DNA of 64,000 bases from Rhodococcoides fascians A44A (lineage in GTDB: Bacteria > Actinomycetota > Actinomycetes > Mycobacteriales > Mycobacteriaceae), in contig NZ_JMEX01000008.1 in the NCBI RefSeq assembly GCF_000760735.1, positions 2,008,042 to 2,072,041 of the forward strand, read 5' to 3'. The translations under genes were made by a program, and so were the position numbers. Positions 7,047-15,367 of the stretch are shown one piece after another. Under the pieces are notes generated by a model. It did no database searches and was not told the DNA's origin. It saw only the letters and a program-made list of their open reading frames with translations. The stretch's first letter is position 1. The number at the start of each line of letters is the position of its first letter.

Positions 7047-9263
7047 ATGAGCAGGTGGTTCACCGAGACGATCGTCGACAACGGTCGATTACCGCTGTTC
7101 TTCCTGCTCGTGTCGTTTCTGCTGGCCTTCCTGTTCATCCGCTTCAGCGTTCGCATGATTCGGGCCGAGGTCTCCTGGTGGCCGGGCAACGTCACCCCCG
7201 GTGGGATGCACATCCACCACGTGATGTTCGGGCTGATCATGGTGCTGATCTCGGGTTTCTCGCTGGTCGCGATCGCGAACTACCACACCCCGGTCGCCAA
7301 CTGCATCCTCGCGAGCGTCTTCGGCGTCGGTAGCGCATTGATGCTCGACGAGTTCGCACTGATCCTGCATCTGCGTGACGTGTACTGGGCGGAGGAAGGT
7401 CGAGCGTCGATCGACGCGGTCTTCGTTGCGGTCGCCATCACCGGGCTGTACCTGCTGGGGGTGCATCCGATCGGTTTCGCCGGCGACTTCGACGCCTATC
7501 AGCAGGATCGTTCGTTGGTCACGCTCGCTCTCGTGCTCGGCGGGCTCGCGTTCCAGTTGGCGCTCGCCGCGGTCACGTTGCTCAAGGGCAAACTGTGGAC
7601 GGGACTCGTCGGGTTGTTCTTCGTGCCGTTGTTGATCGTCGGCGCGTCGAGGCTCGGGCGGCCGGGTTCTCCCTGGGCGCGGTGGAGGTACGCGGACAAG
7701 CCGAGCAAACAAGCCAAAGCGTGGTCGCGTGAGAAGCGATTCCGTGAGCCGATGATCCACGCGAAGATCGTTGTGCAGGAGGCACTGTCCGGCCGCTTCG
7801 GAGTCCCGGTGAACATCGCCCCGGTGCAGGAACTGCCTGTCGCGGCGACGCCCCAGGCGCCGAAACCCCCGTTGCCGAACCGAGTGTTGGCGACGATCCG
7901 GTGGCGCAGCACGCGCCGACGTCTGCGCAGGCCTCCGGTGTGGCGCCTTCCGACCCTGCTGGTGCTGTTCTTTCTGATCCTCGCACTCGTTCTCGTCGTC
8001 GTCGACGCTGAACTCGCGGGCAGCGACGGAAACGTCACGGTCGATTCGAGTCTCGACATCGGTGCGACGGCAACACTTCTGGCCGTCATTGCGGGAGGAA
8101 TGATCACCCTCACCGGTCTGGTGTTCACGGCCATAACCCTGGCCATGCAGTTCGGCGCGTCACAGATCTCGGTGCGTGTGGTTCCGATGCTTCAACAGGA
8201 AGCCATCATGCGATGGTCCATCGGAATGTTCCTGTCCACCTTCGTGTTCGCCATCGTCATCGCCTCGGACATCGCGCTGTCCGGTCAGTCGTCGTCGCCG
8301 GTACTGTCGACGTCGATCGCGATTCTGCTGTCGTTCGTCAGTGCGTTCCTGTTCATCGGGCTGGTGGCCCGGGTCGGGATGATCCTGAACTCGTCCCGGT
8401 TACTGCGCTGGCTCGCTGCCCAGGGCAGAACCTCGATCGTTCGAATGTATCCGGCAGTCAGGGAATCAGCCCCGACGACATCGGCGGACAGTGCAGTGGT
8501 GCCGGAGCCGGACGATGGAGCGTCCTCGCCCGAGGAGACGTCGACGGTGAGGTTGACGCAACTCTCACCGGACGGACGAGTGCTGCTGGCGGTGAACCTG
8601 GCCGGCATCCAACGCATGGCATCGTCCTGGGGAGTGACCGTGCAGCTGATGCCGACCATCGGCGAATTCGTCGCCCAGGACGCCGTCCTGTTCCGCGTCG
8701 AAGGACCGCAACTGCGGGTTCGTCCGCACAAGCTCATGGCGGCCCTCGTCTTCGGAGACACGCACAGCCCGACGGTCAGCCCTGCTGCCGCCCTGCAGGC
8801 CATCGTCGACATCGCGTTGAAAGCCTTGTCCCCGGCCATCAACGACCCAGGACGTGCGGTACAGGCAATGGATCACCTGGAGGACCTGCTGATGACACTC
8901 GCACCGCGAGTGCACGCAGAAGCCGAGGACTCTGCGCTCACCCGCGTCCGAGGAACGCGTCGGACATGGGGTGATTACGTCGCAGTCGCTACCGACGAGA
9001 TCCGACACTTCAGCCGCGGTTCGACCCAGGTGCAGCGTCGACTCCGGTCGTTGTTCGAAACCCTGACGGCCGCATGCCCGCCGGATCAACACCCACCGCT
9101 GCTCGCGCGGCTGAGCGCGCTCGACGCTCAGGTGGCGCGCGAGTGGTCGGGCAGTCTCGACGTCGGCCTCGCCAGCGTGGCCGATCCCCAGGGCTTGGGT
9201 TCGGAGATGGGGGCGATGGGCCGAATCCTCCCGCTGAGGCTGGGAGTGGAGCCTGCGGAATGA
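7047..9263 (+). CDS. Two-part membrane protein with C-terminal DUF2254 domain
   Basis: 738 aa. The first 230 residues form a separate multi-span domain with a His-rich motif (GGMHIHHVMFG, near residue 52) and LMLDEFALILHL. A loop of about 60 residues follows. From about residue 290 comes DUF2254: a helix (LLVLFFLILALVLVVV), then GGMITLTGLVFTAITLAMQF and two more helices, and a soluble C-terminal domain with SPAINDPGRAVQAMDHL. DUF2254 proteins are membrane proteins of unknown role. The fusion suggests that the N-terminal domain works together with it. The last residues (LGVEPAE) and the stop codon lie inside the first copy of a 32-bp repeat at 9239-9336. Confidence 0.85.
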   Translation: MSRWFTETIVDNGRLPLFFLLVSFLLAFLFIRFSVRMIRAEVSWWPGNVTPGGMHIHHVMFGLIMVLISGFSLVAIANYHTPVANCILASVFGVGSALMLDEFALILHLRDVYWAEEGRASIDAVFVAVAITGLYLLGVHPIGFAGDFDAYQQDRSLVTLALVLGGLAFQLALAAVTLLKGKLWTGLVGLFFVPLLIVGASRLGRPGSPWARWRYADKPSKQAKAWSREKRFREPMIHAKIVVQEALSGRFGVPVNIAPVQELPVAATPQAPKPPLPNRVLATIRWRSTRRRLRRPPVWRLPTLLVLFFLILALVLVVVDAELAGSDGNVTVDSSLDIGATATLLAVIAGGMITLTGLVFTAITLAMQFGASQISVRVVPMLQQEAIMRWSIGMFLSTFVFAIVIASDIALSGQSSSPVLSTSIAILLSFVSAFLFIGLVARVGMILNSSRLLRWLAAQGRTSIVRMYPAVRESAPTTSADSAVVPEPDDGASSPEETSTVRLTQLSPDGRVLLAVNLAGIQRMASSWGVTVQLMPTIGEFVAQDAVLFRVEGPQLRVRPHKLMAALVFGDTHSPTVSPAAALQAIVDIALKALSPAINDPGRAVQAMDHLEDLLMTLAPRVHAEAEDSALTRVRGTRRTWGDYVAVATDEIRHFSRGSTQVQRRLRSLFETLTAACPPDQHPPLLARLSALDAQVAREWSGSLDVGLASVADPQGLGSEMGAMGRILPLRLGVEPAE

Positions 9264-9336
9264 CCCGGGGTTGGCTGGGAGTGGAGCCTGCGGAATGACC
9301 CGGGGGGCTGGGAGTGGAGCCTGCGGAATGACCCGG
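9239..9336. repeat. 32-bp direct repeat, three copies
   Basis: Copies at 9239-9270, 9274-9305 and 9307-9336 begin GCTGGGAGTGGAGCCTGCGG and continue AATGACCCGGGG. The first copy contains the last codons and TGA of the preceding gene, so the array has grown from, or inserted into, its 3' end. The spacing (35 and 33 bp) and near-identity argue for recent slippage. Confidence 0.9.
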
Positions 9337-9589
9337 CGGGCACCTGCCACCCTTTTTGCGAACTCCGCATACTCGTTCAAAGGTGAACAGGCGTGGCAGG
9401 TCGATAAAAAGGGTGCCAAGTCGCGCAGACGGGGTGGCGGTGACGGGTGGCGCCGGCACGACGGTGTGAGCCTGCCCAAAGTCCCCACGGGCAGGCTTGC
9501 TACATCTAACAGAATTTCCGGCAGCTGGCGTTTCGACCGGTCGAGCACACCTACGCTCTCGTAGGTATTCGATTCGAGGAGGCATGTCC
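9264..9589. other. 326-bp intergenic region before the desaturase gene
   Basis: The first quarter is the 32-bp repeat array. Positions 9342-9415 hold two overlapping inverted repeats that exclude each other: ACCTGCCAC (9342-9350) with GTGGCAGGT (9393-9401), and CACCCTTTTT (9348-9357) with AAAAAGGGTG (9406-9415). The rest must contain the desaturase promoter and the AGGAGG ribosome site at 9577-9582. No further gene is visible. Confidence 0.6.
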
Positions 9590-10552
9590 ATGGTCAGGGA
9601 ACTGACACAGCTGGAGCTGCTGCAGGAGCTGGTTCCGGTTGCGGAAGACAACGTGAACCGGCATCTGTCGATGGCGAAGGAGTGGCATCCCCACGATTAC
9701 GTGCCGTGGGACGAGGGCCGCAATTTCGCGGAGTTGGGCGGCGTCGACTACGACCCGGAGCAGAGCAGGCTGTCGGACGTGGCCCAGGCCGCGATGGTCA
9801 CCAACTTGCTCACCGAGGACAATCTGCCGTCGTATCACCGCGAGATCGCCGAGAACTTCTCGCAGGACGGCGCCTGGGGTACCTGGGTCGGCCGGTGGAC
9901 CGCCGAGGAGAACCGTCACGGCATCGTCATGCGTGATTACCTGGTCGTCAGCCGAGGCGTGGATCCCGTCGCGCTCGAAGAGGCTCGCATGATCCACATG
10001 ACCAACGGGTTCGCCTCTCCCGCCGGTTCGCACACGGGGCTGCTGCATTCGGTGTCCTACGTGACGTTCCAGGAGCTGGCGACGCGCGTGTCGCATCGCA
10101 ACACCGGCAAGGTCTGCGAGGACCCCATTGCCGACCGCATGCTGCAGCGCATCGCGGCGGACGAGAACCTGCACATGATCTTCTACCGGAACATCTGCGG
10201 CGCCGCGATGGACATCGCGCCGGATCAGACGTTGAACGCGGTGTCGGACATCGTGACGAACTTCCAGATGCCCGGCGCTGGGATGCCGAACTTCCGCCGC
10301 AACGGTGTGTTGATGGCCAAGCACGGCATCTACGACCTGCGCCAGCACCTCGAAGAGGTCGTGTGGCCGGTACTGCGCAAGTGGCGAGTGTTCGAGCGCG
10401 AGGACTTCACCGGCGAGGGCGAGAACAAGCGTGAGCAACTCGCTGTGTTCCTCGACGACCTCGAGAAGCAGGCGACGAAGTTCGAGGAGATGCGCGACCG
10501 TTCGCTGGCTCGTGATGCGGCCAAGGCGGAGAAGGCACAGAAGGCGTCCTGA
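9590..10552 (+). CDS. Acyl-ACP desaturase (DesA type, soluble di-iron)
   Basis: A 320-aa soluble stearoyl-ACP-desaturase relative, as used in mycolic-acid bacteria to introduce double bases-chain unsaturations into acyl chains bound to ACP. Iron-binding motifs seen are EENRHG (near residue 105) and DENLHM (near residue 190), plus an early Glu in LTEDNLPSYHREI. Two ATGs lie at 9584 and 9590. The AGGAGG at 9577-9582 is one base from the first and seven from the second, so 9590 is the better start. The carboxyltransferase gene follows 48 bp downstream, suggesting a lipid-synthesis pair. Confidence 0.9.
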   Translation: MVRELTQLELLQELVPVAEDNVNRHLSMAKEWHPHDYVPWDEGRNFAELGGVDYDPEQSRLSDVAQAAMVTNLLTEDNLPSYHREIAENFSQDGAWGTWVGRWTAEENRHGIVMRDYLVVSRGVDPVALEEARMIHMTNGFASPAGSHTGLLHSVSYVTFQELATRVSHRNTGKVCEDPIADRMLQRIAADENLHMIFYRNICGAAMDIAPDQTLNAVSDIVTNFQMPGAGMPNFRRNGVLMAKHGIYDLRQHLEEVVWPVLRKWRVFEREDFTGEGENKREQLAVFLDDLEKQATKFEEMRDRSLARDAAKAEKAQKAS

Positions 10553-10600
10553 TCCCCGCTCGCTTGCACCCTGGGGCCGTACCGAACACGGGAGTTCGCA

Positions 10601-12151
10601 CTGAACACGACAGCCGAGAAACTGTCCAGCCTCGCCGAGAAACTCGACCGGGCGCACAGTCCAGGTAGCGAGAGGGCGATCGCCAAGAGAGCCGCTGCCG
10701 GTTTACCCGGTCCGCGAGATCGCATCGACGCGCTCCTCGACCCGGGCAGTTTCATCGAGTACGGCGCGTTGATGCGGGCTCCGGGCAGCCCGAAGAATCC
10801 GTACGGCGACGGCGTCGTCACCGGCCGCGGAACTGTCGGGGGCAGGCCTGTTGTCGTGTATTCGCACGACAACACCGTGTTCGGTGGCTCGCTCGGAGAG
10901 ATGTTCGGCCGCAAGGTCGTTGCGATGATGGAGTTGGCCGCGAAGACGGCGTGTCCGATCATCGGTATCAACGATTCCGGTGGCGCCCGGGTGCAGGACG
11001 CCGTCACGTCGTTGGCTTTCTACTCCGAGATCGGGCGCCGCCAGCGGTTGCTGTCCGGATTGGCTCCGCAGATCTCCATCATGCTCGGCAAGTGTGCTGG
11101 TGGTGCCGCGTATTCGCCGGCGTGCACCGACTTCGTCGTCGCAGTCCAGGACCAGTCGTACATGTTCGTCACCGGACCGGACGTTCTGAAAGCGGTCACC
11201 GGGGAGGATATCTCGGCGGAAGACCTCGGTGGCGCGAGGAAGCAGGCCAGCTACGGCACGGTGCATCACGTCGCCGATTCCGAGGCCGACGCGTTCGTGT
11301 GGGTGAAGACGCTCCTGGGCTACCTGCCGAGCAACTGCCACGAGGGCGCACCCGTCGTGAACCCCGGTCTGGAACCGACTGTGACGGAATCGGATCTGAG
11401 CCTCGATTCCTTTCTGCCGGACTCGGACAACACCGCTTACGACATGCACGACGTCATGATGAAGGTCTTCGACGACGGCGAGTTTCTCGAGGTCGGTGCG
11501 CCGTACGCACCCAACGTCATCACTGCGTTCACCCGAGTGGACGGCAGAACCGTCGGCGTCGTCGCGAACCAACCGACGTATCTCAGTGGAGCACTGGACA
11601 TCGCCAGTTCGGAGAAGGCAGCGCGCTTCATCTACATCTGCGACGCCTACGCCATCCCGATCGTGTTCCTCGTCGACATCCCCGGCTATCTGCCCGGCTT
11701 GGAACAGGAGCGAGCCGGCGTCATCTATCGGGGCGCCAAACTGCTTGCCGCAGTGATCGAATCGACCGTACCGAAAGTGACCGTCGTCATCCGAAAAGCC
11801 TACGGAGGCGGGTACGCAGTCATGGGTTCGAAGAACCTCGGTGCCGATCTGAACTTCGCCTGGCCGACGGCACGGATCGCGGTCATGGGTGCCGAGGGTG
11901 CCGTCGGGTTGCTGAAGCGCCGGGAGATCGAGGCAGCGGGCGAGGACGGCCCGCGGGTGCGTCAGGACTTCATCGATTTCTACAACGAGTACGTCGCGAC
12001 GCCGTACACCGCTGCCGAGCGTGGGTACATCGATGCCGTCATCGAACCGTCGCAGACCCGGCTCGAAATCAGGTGCGCGCTGAAACTGCTCGCGGACAAG
12101 ACTCCCGAGCCACTCCCGCCTCGGCGTCGATCGCTGCTGCGGCCGGTGTGA
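10601..12151 (+). CDS. Acyl-CoA carboxylase beta (carboxyltransferase) subunit, probable CTG start
   Basis: Family-typical sequence begins well upstream of the first usual start codon (TTG 10769). Reading back in frame gives NTTAEKLSSLAEKLDRAHSP, then ERAIAKRAAAG and RIDALLDPGSFIEYGAL, all conserved in AccD/PccB proteins, up to a CTG at 10601 preceded by GGGAG with six bases between. No ATG, GTG or TTG exists in frame between the desaturase stop and 10769. With the CTG start the protein is 516 aa, the normal size. Core motifs include GINDSGGARVQDAV, GKCAGGAAYSPA, VDIPGYLPGLEQE and AYGGGYAVMGSK (the two oxyanion-hole halves). It transfers a carboxyl group from biotin to an acyl-CoA. No alpha subunit lies nearby. 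Confidence 0.88.
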   Translation: MNTTAEKLSSLAEKLDRAHSPGSERAIAKRAAAGLPGPRDRIDALLDPGSFIEYGALMRAPGSPKNPYGDGVVTGRGTVGGRPVVVYSHDNTVFGGSLGEMFGRKVVAMMELAAKTACPIIGINDSGGARVQDAVTSLAFYSEIGRRQRLLSGLAPQISIMLGKCAGGAAYSPACTDFVVAVQDQSYMFVTGPDVLKAVTGEDISAEDLGGARKQASYGTVHHVADSEADAFVWVKTLLGYLPSNCHEGAPVVNPGLEPTVTESDLSLDSFLPDSDNTAYDMHDVMMKVFDDGEFLEVGAPYAPNVITAFTRVDGRTVGVVANQPTYLSGALDIASSEKAARFIYICDAYAIPIVFLVDIPGYLPGLEQERAGVIYRGAKLLAAVIESTVPKVTVVIRKAYGGGYAVMGSKNLGADLNFAWPTARIAVMGAEGAVGLLKRREIEAAGEDGPRVRQDFIDFYNEYVATPYTAAERGYIDAVIEPSQTRLEIRCALKLLADKTPEPLPPRRRSLLRPV

Positions 12152-13059
12152 GCACGAACATGAGTGGAGGGACCCGCATCGGAGCGTCGGCGATCGTCGT
12201 TCTGGCGTTCGTGTTCGGCGCGGGCACTGCCGGGATCTCGGGAGCGGCCCCTTCTCCGGACGTCACGACGGAGACCGTCGGTGTCGGACCCGAGGCGTCG
12301 ACGCGGAACGAAGCGTTGCTGTACGCCCAGCTGCATCCCGACGCCGCACCGGCGGGGTCCAACGACTTCGGCTGCGTTCCGTCCGAGGAACATCCGGAAC
12401 CCGTTGTGCTGGTTCACGGCACGTACAGCACTGCGTACGGAACCTTCGCGTCGTTGTCACCGGCACTGAAGGCGCAGGGCTACTGCGTGTTCGCTCTGAA
12501 CTACGGGGAGGAGGCGACGAGCGCGGCCGGACTTCTGCAGCGACGTGGAGTCGCTTCTGTGGCCCGGTCCGCACACGAGCTGAGCGTCTTCGTCGACGGT
12601 GTCCTGGAACGGACCGGGGCAGAGAAAGTCGACATCGTCGGTCATTCGCAGGGTGCACTGGTGGCTCGACAGTATCTCCGGTTCGGCGACGGAGCGCCGA
12701 AAGTAGGTTCGGTGGTGAGTCTTTCGGGTTCCAATCACGGAACCACCCTCGGTAGCCGAACGGACCTGGCGCCCGACCCGAACCTCGGCTCCGTCCTCGG
12801 CCAGGCTGCAGTGGATCAGACGCGAGGATCACCGTTCCTCGAGGCGCTCGACGCAGGTGGTGACACCGAACCGGGCGTCGACTACACGGTCGTCGCCTCT
12901 ACCGGCGACACAACCGTCACCCCGTGGGAGTCGACGTTTCTCACTGCAGGACCAGGGGCGAGTGTTCGGAACATCACGTTGCCTCAGCCCGTGGGCCACT
13001 CTTCCGTGCCGTACGCACCGGAGGTGCTGGAGATCGTCTCGGATGCGCTTCAGGGCTGA
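12148..13059 (+). CDS. Secreted lipase/esterase, alpha/beta-hydrolase (lipase class 2 type)
   Basis: About 303 aa. The GTG at 12148 overlaps the stop of the preceding gene as GTGA, pointing to coupled translation; ATG 12160 is an alternative. The N-terminus has a signal peptide (IVVLAFVFGAGTAGISGAA). The oxyanion motif VLVHGTYSTAYGTF, nucleophile motif GHSQGALVARQYL and SGSNHGTTL are those of actinobacterial triacylglycerol lipases; the catalytic His is likely in GHSSVPYAPEV near the end. It acts outside the cytoplasm, on acyl esters of unknown identity. Confidence 0.87.
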   Translation: MSTNMSGGTRIGASAIVVLAFVFGAGTAGISGAAPSPDVTTETVGVGPEASTRNEALLYAQLHPDAAPAGSNDFGCVPSEEHPEPVVLVHGTYSTAYGTFASLSPALKAQGYCVFALNYGEEATSAAGLLQRRGVASVARSAHELSVFVDGVLERTGAEKVDIVGHSQGALVARQYLRFGDGAPKVGSVVSLSGSNHGTTLGSRTDLAPDPNLGSVLGQAAVDQTRGSPFLEALDAGGDTEPGVDYTVVASTGDTTVTPWESTFLTAGPGASVRNITLPQPVGHSSVPYAPEVLEIVSDALQG

Positions 13060-13742
13060 GTCGTCGTGCGATACCGATGCACTGGGCGGCCTGCGCGCCC
13101 GTACTCCAGGCGAACGGTCAGGACACCAACGGACGAATAGTGTTCGAGGTAGCGCCGAGCACTGACCCTCGACAGACCCGCGAGCTCGGCGCACTCGGTC
13201 GCCGATACTTCACGGCCGTTTCGAACGGCCTCGAGCACGAGCTGTCCAGTTTCCTGACTCAGACCCTTCGGTAACACGACGGGCTCGGCCGGTCGTGCTA
13301 CGCCGAACAAGGAGTCGATGGTCGACTGGTCCATCGTGGTCGGATCTGCCAGCGCGCGGGCCCTGCGCAGATAGTTGTCCAGTTTCTCCACGAGCTGCGG
13401 ATACTCGAACGGTTTGACGAGGTAGTCGGACGCACCGCCGTGCAAAGCTTTGCCGACGGCATCGAGTTCCAGCGCCGCCGTGACGACTATGACGGCGACG
13501 TCGTAGCCTTCACCCCGAAGCTGCTGCAGCGCAGTGAGTCCCGACATGTCCGGGAGGTAGACGTCGAGCAGTACGAGATCTGGTTCGAGCTCGCGAACTG
13601 CTGCCACGGCATCGGCGGCGGTATGGACGATTCGAACGGTCCTGAAGCCAGGAGTGGCGTCGACGAAGCGACGGTGTATTTCGGCGACCATGAAGTCGTC
13701 GTCGACGACGAGCACCTTGCGCGGCGGGGACTGGTCAACCAT
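13050..13742 (-). CDS. Response regulator, CitB/DcuR type
   Basis: 230 aa. Receiver domain with VLVVDDDFMVAEIHRRFV, phospho-acceptor Asp in DLVLLDVYLPDMSG, a Thr in VIVVTAA and the Lys of LVKPFEYPQL. The C-terminus holds a winged helix (SATECAELAGLSRVSARRYL), the arrangement of CitB, DcuR and MalR. It overlaps the kinase stop by 8 nt and would be phosphorylated by it. The operon (binding protein, permease, kinase, regulator) suggests it activates uptake of an organic acid. A candidate binding site is the palindrome at 17886-17901. Its 3' end overlaps the convergent lipase gene by 10 bp. Confidence 0.9.
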   Translation of the reverse strand: MVDQSPPRKVLVVDDDFMVAEIHRRFVDATPGFRTVRIVHTAADAVAAVRELEPDLVLLDVYLPDMSGLTALQQLRGEGYDVAVIVVTAALELDAVGKALHGGASDYLVKPFEYPQLVEKLDNYLRRARALADPTTMDQSTIDSLFGVARPAEPVVLPKGLSQETGQLVLEAVRNGREVSATECAELAGLSRVSARRYLEHYSSVGVLTVRLEYGRAGRPVHRYRTTTQP

Positions 13743-15354
13743 CGGTGTCGATCCTATCGACTTCGGTTGGAATGAACACCGTCAACCGCGCCCCGCCGGT
13801 GGTCGGTGAGTCGTCGACCACCGCCGTGCCTCCGTGTTGGGTACTGACGATTCGTACCAGCGCGAGGCCGATACCGCGACCGCCAGGAGCGTCGGGTTTG
13901 GATGTCACGCCGCGTGCAAAGATCTCGTCGCGCATGCTCACGGGAACGCCTGGGCCGGAATCGGACACCTCGATTTCGATGCCGTCGGAATCGTCGATGA
14001 GTACCGTGACCCTGGCGCCGGGGACCGAGGTCGACGCTTCGACGGCGTTGTCGACGAGGTTGCCCAGGACGGTGATGATGTCGGTCGCGAGGATCGGGTC
14101 CAGAGCCGAAAGGTGAGAATCGGGTTCTAGTTCGAGAACGATCCCCGTCTCGGCGGCGAGGGAAGTCTTGGCAATGAGAAGCGCTGCGACCGCGGGGTCG
14201 GACACGGCGTGCGTGACGGCATCGCTGATCTCGGCGCGCCGGCGAGTGAGGGCGCCGACGAAATCCGTTACCGCGGAATGGTCACCCAGTTGATTGAGTC
14301 CGGAAATGGTGTGCAGCTGGTTGGCGAACTCGTGGGTCTGCGCGCGCAGCGTGTCGGTGACGGATTTGTGCGAGGAGAGTTGGCTCTGCAACCTGGCCAA
14401 CTCGGTACTGTCGCGCATCGTGGTGACCGTCCCGATGCGGTGTCCCCGGCTCGATGCTTTACGGCGACTCAGAACCAGAACCTTCGACGCAGTGGCGAGT
14501 ACGACGTCGCCGCTGTCCTGTTCGTCCATGAGGTATTCACGCACCGCCGGTTCGATTATCACGTCGTCGACGGTGCGCCCCACTGCGGCGGTTCCGCTCG
14601 AGCCGAGGAGTTCGGCTGCACTGTCGTTGAAGACCGTGATGACCCCGTCCGGGTTCACCGCGACCACACCTTCGCGAATGTTGTGCAGCAGCGCTTCTCG
14701 GTGATCGGCCAGGCTTGCGATCTCGGCGATCTCCAGTCCCCGTGTGTGCATCTTGATCCGCCTCGCCAACAGCAACGAGCCGGCCAGGCCGAGGCCGGCA
14801 CCGATTCCGAGATACAGGAGCAGCGGCGCCCCGGCCTCGCCGATGAGATGCCACGTCGACGGGTACGACGAGCTGACCGCCACAACGGCACGGACGTCAC
14901 CGTTCGGAGAAAGAACGGGTACGTGGCCTGCGATCGCGCGTCGGCCGTCGATGTCGACGTCACCACTCCACGCCCGACCGCTGGCGGCGTCGCCGTCCAG
15001 TTCGTCGCGCTGCCCGACGCGATCCGGCGTCGACGACGCAATGATTCGGCCACTGGGTAGGACGATGTCCGCCAGAGTGGCACCCGAGAGATCCACGGCC
15101 CTGTCGACTTCCGGGGCCAGCACGCGGTCGGCCTCGAGTGAGTCCAGCTGCTCACGCACGACGGGTGTGGAGGCGAGATTTTCTGCTACCGCAACCATGC
15201 GTCCGCCCTGGCTGTCGCGGAACTCCGTTCCCGATTGGTGGACCGAGACCCCGGCGACGGCGACGAGCACGACCGCGACGACGACCAACTGCAACAGCAG
15301 GACCTGCTGCGCCAGGCTCCTGGCACCGGGTCGTCGTCGAGTCATGCTCTTCAT
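13735..15354 (-). CDS. Sensor histidine kinase, CitA/DcuS type
   Basis: About 539 aa. A membrane helix near residues 15-38, an extracytoplasmic sensor domain, a second helix near 180-200, a PAS domain (LHNIREGVVAVNPDGVITVF), then the H-box HEFANQLHTISGLNQLGD and the ATPase motifs GNLVDNAVEA, DSGPGVPVSMRDEIF and GGRGIGLALV. This matches citrate and C4-dicarboxylate sensors. ATG 15354 is used; ATG 15345 is equally possible. It sits 13 bp after the GntP permease gene and overlaps the regulator gene by 8 nt. The ligand is probably a carboxylic or sugar acid, inferred from the transporter neighbours. Confidence 0.9.
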   Translation of the reverse strand: MKSMTRRRPGARSLAQQVLLLQLVVVAVVLVAVAGVSVHQSGTEFRDSQGGRMVAVAENLASTPVVREQLDSLEADRVLAPEVDRAVDLSGATLADIVLPSGRIIASSTPDRVGQRDELDGDAASGRAWSGDVDIDGRRAIAGHVPVLSPNGDVRAVVAVSSSYPSTWHLIGEAGAPLLLYLGIGAGLGLAGSLLLARRIKMHTRGLEIAEIASLADHREALLHNIREGVVAVNPDGVITVFNDSAAELLGSSGTAAVGRTVDDVIIEPAVREYLMDEQDSGDVVLATASKVLVLSRRKASSRGHRIGTVTTMRDSTELARLQSQLSSHKSVTDTLRAQTHEFANQLHTISGLNQLGDHSAVTDFVGALTRRRAEISDAVTHAVSDPAVAALLIAKTSLAAETGIVLELEPDSHLSALDPILATDIITVLGNLVDNAVEASTSVPGARVTVLIDDSDGIEIEVSDSGPGVPVSMRDEIFARGVTSKPDAPGGRGIGLALVRIVSTQHGGTAVVDDSPTTGGARLTVFIPTEVDRIDTDG

Positions 15355-15367
15355 GATGGCGGTCGGC

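Noticed and set aside
9239-9336. CRISPR array
   Set aside because: Copies are nearly adjacent (spacers of 3 and 1 bp) and there are no cas genes; the same holds for the arrays at 383 and 17909.
10951-13059. A 702-codon open frame through the carboxyltransferase and lipase genes
   Set aside because: Only its last 303 codons (from 12148) code for a real protein; the rest is the +1 shadow of the carboxyltransferase gene with Arg-rich nonsense.
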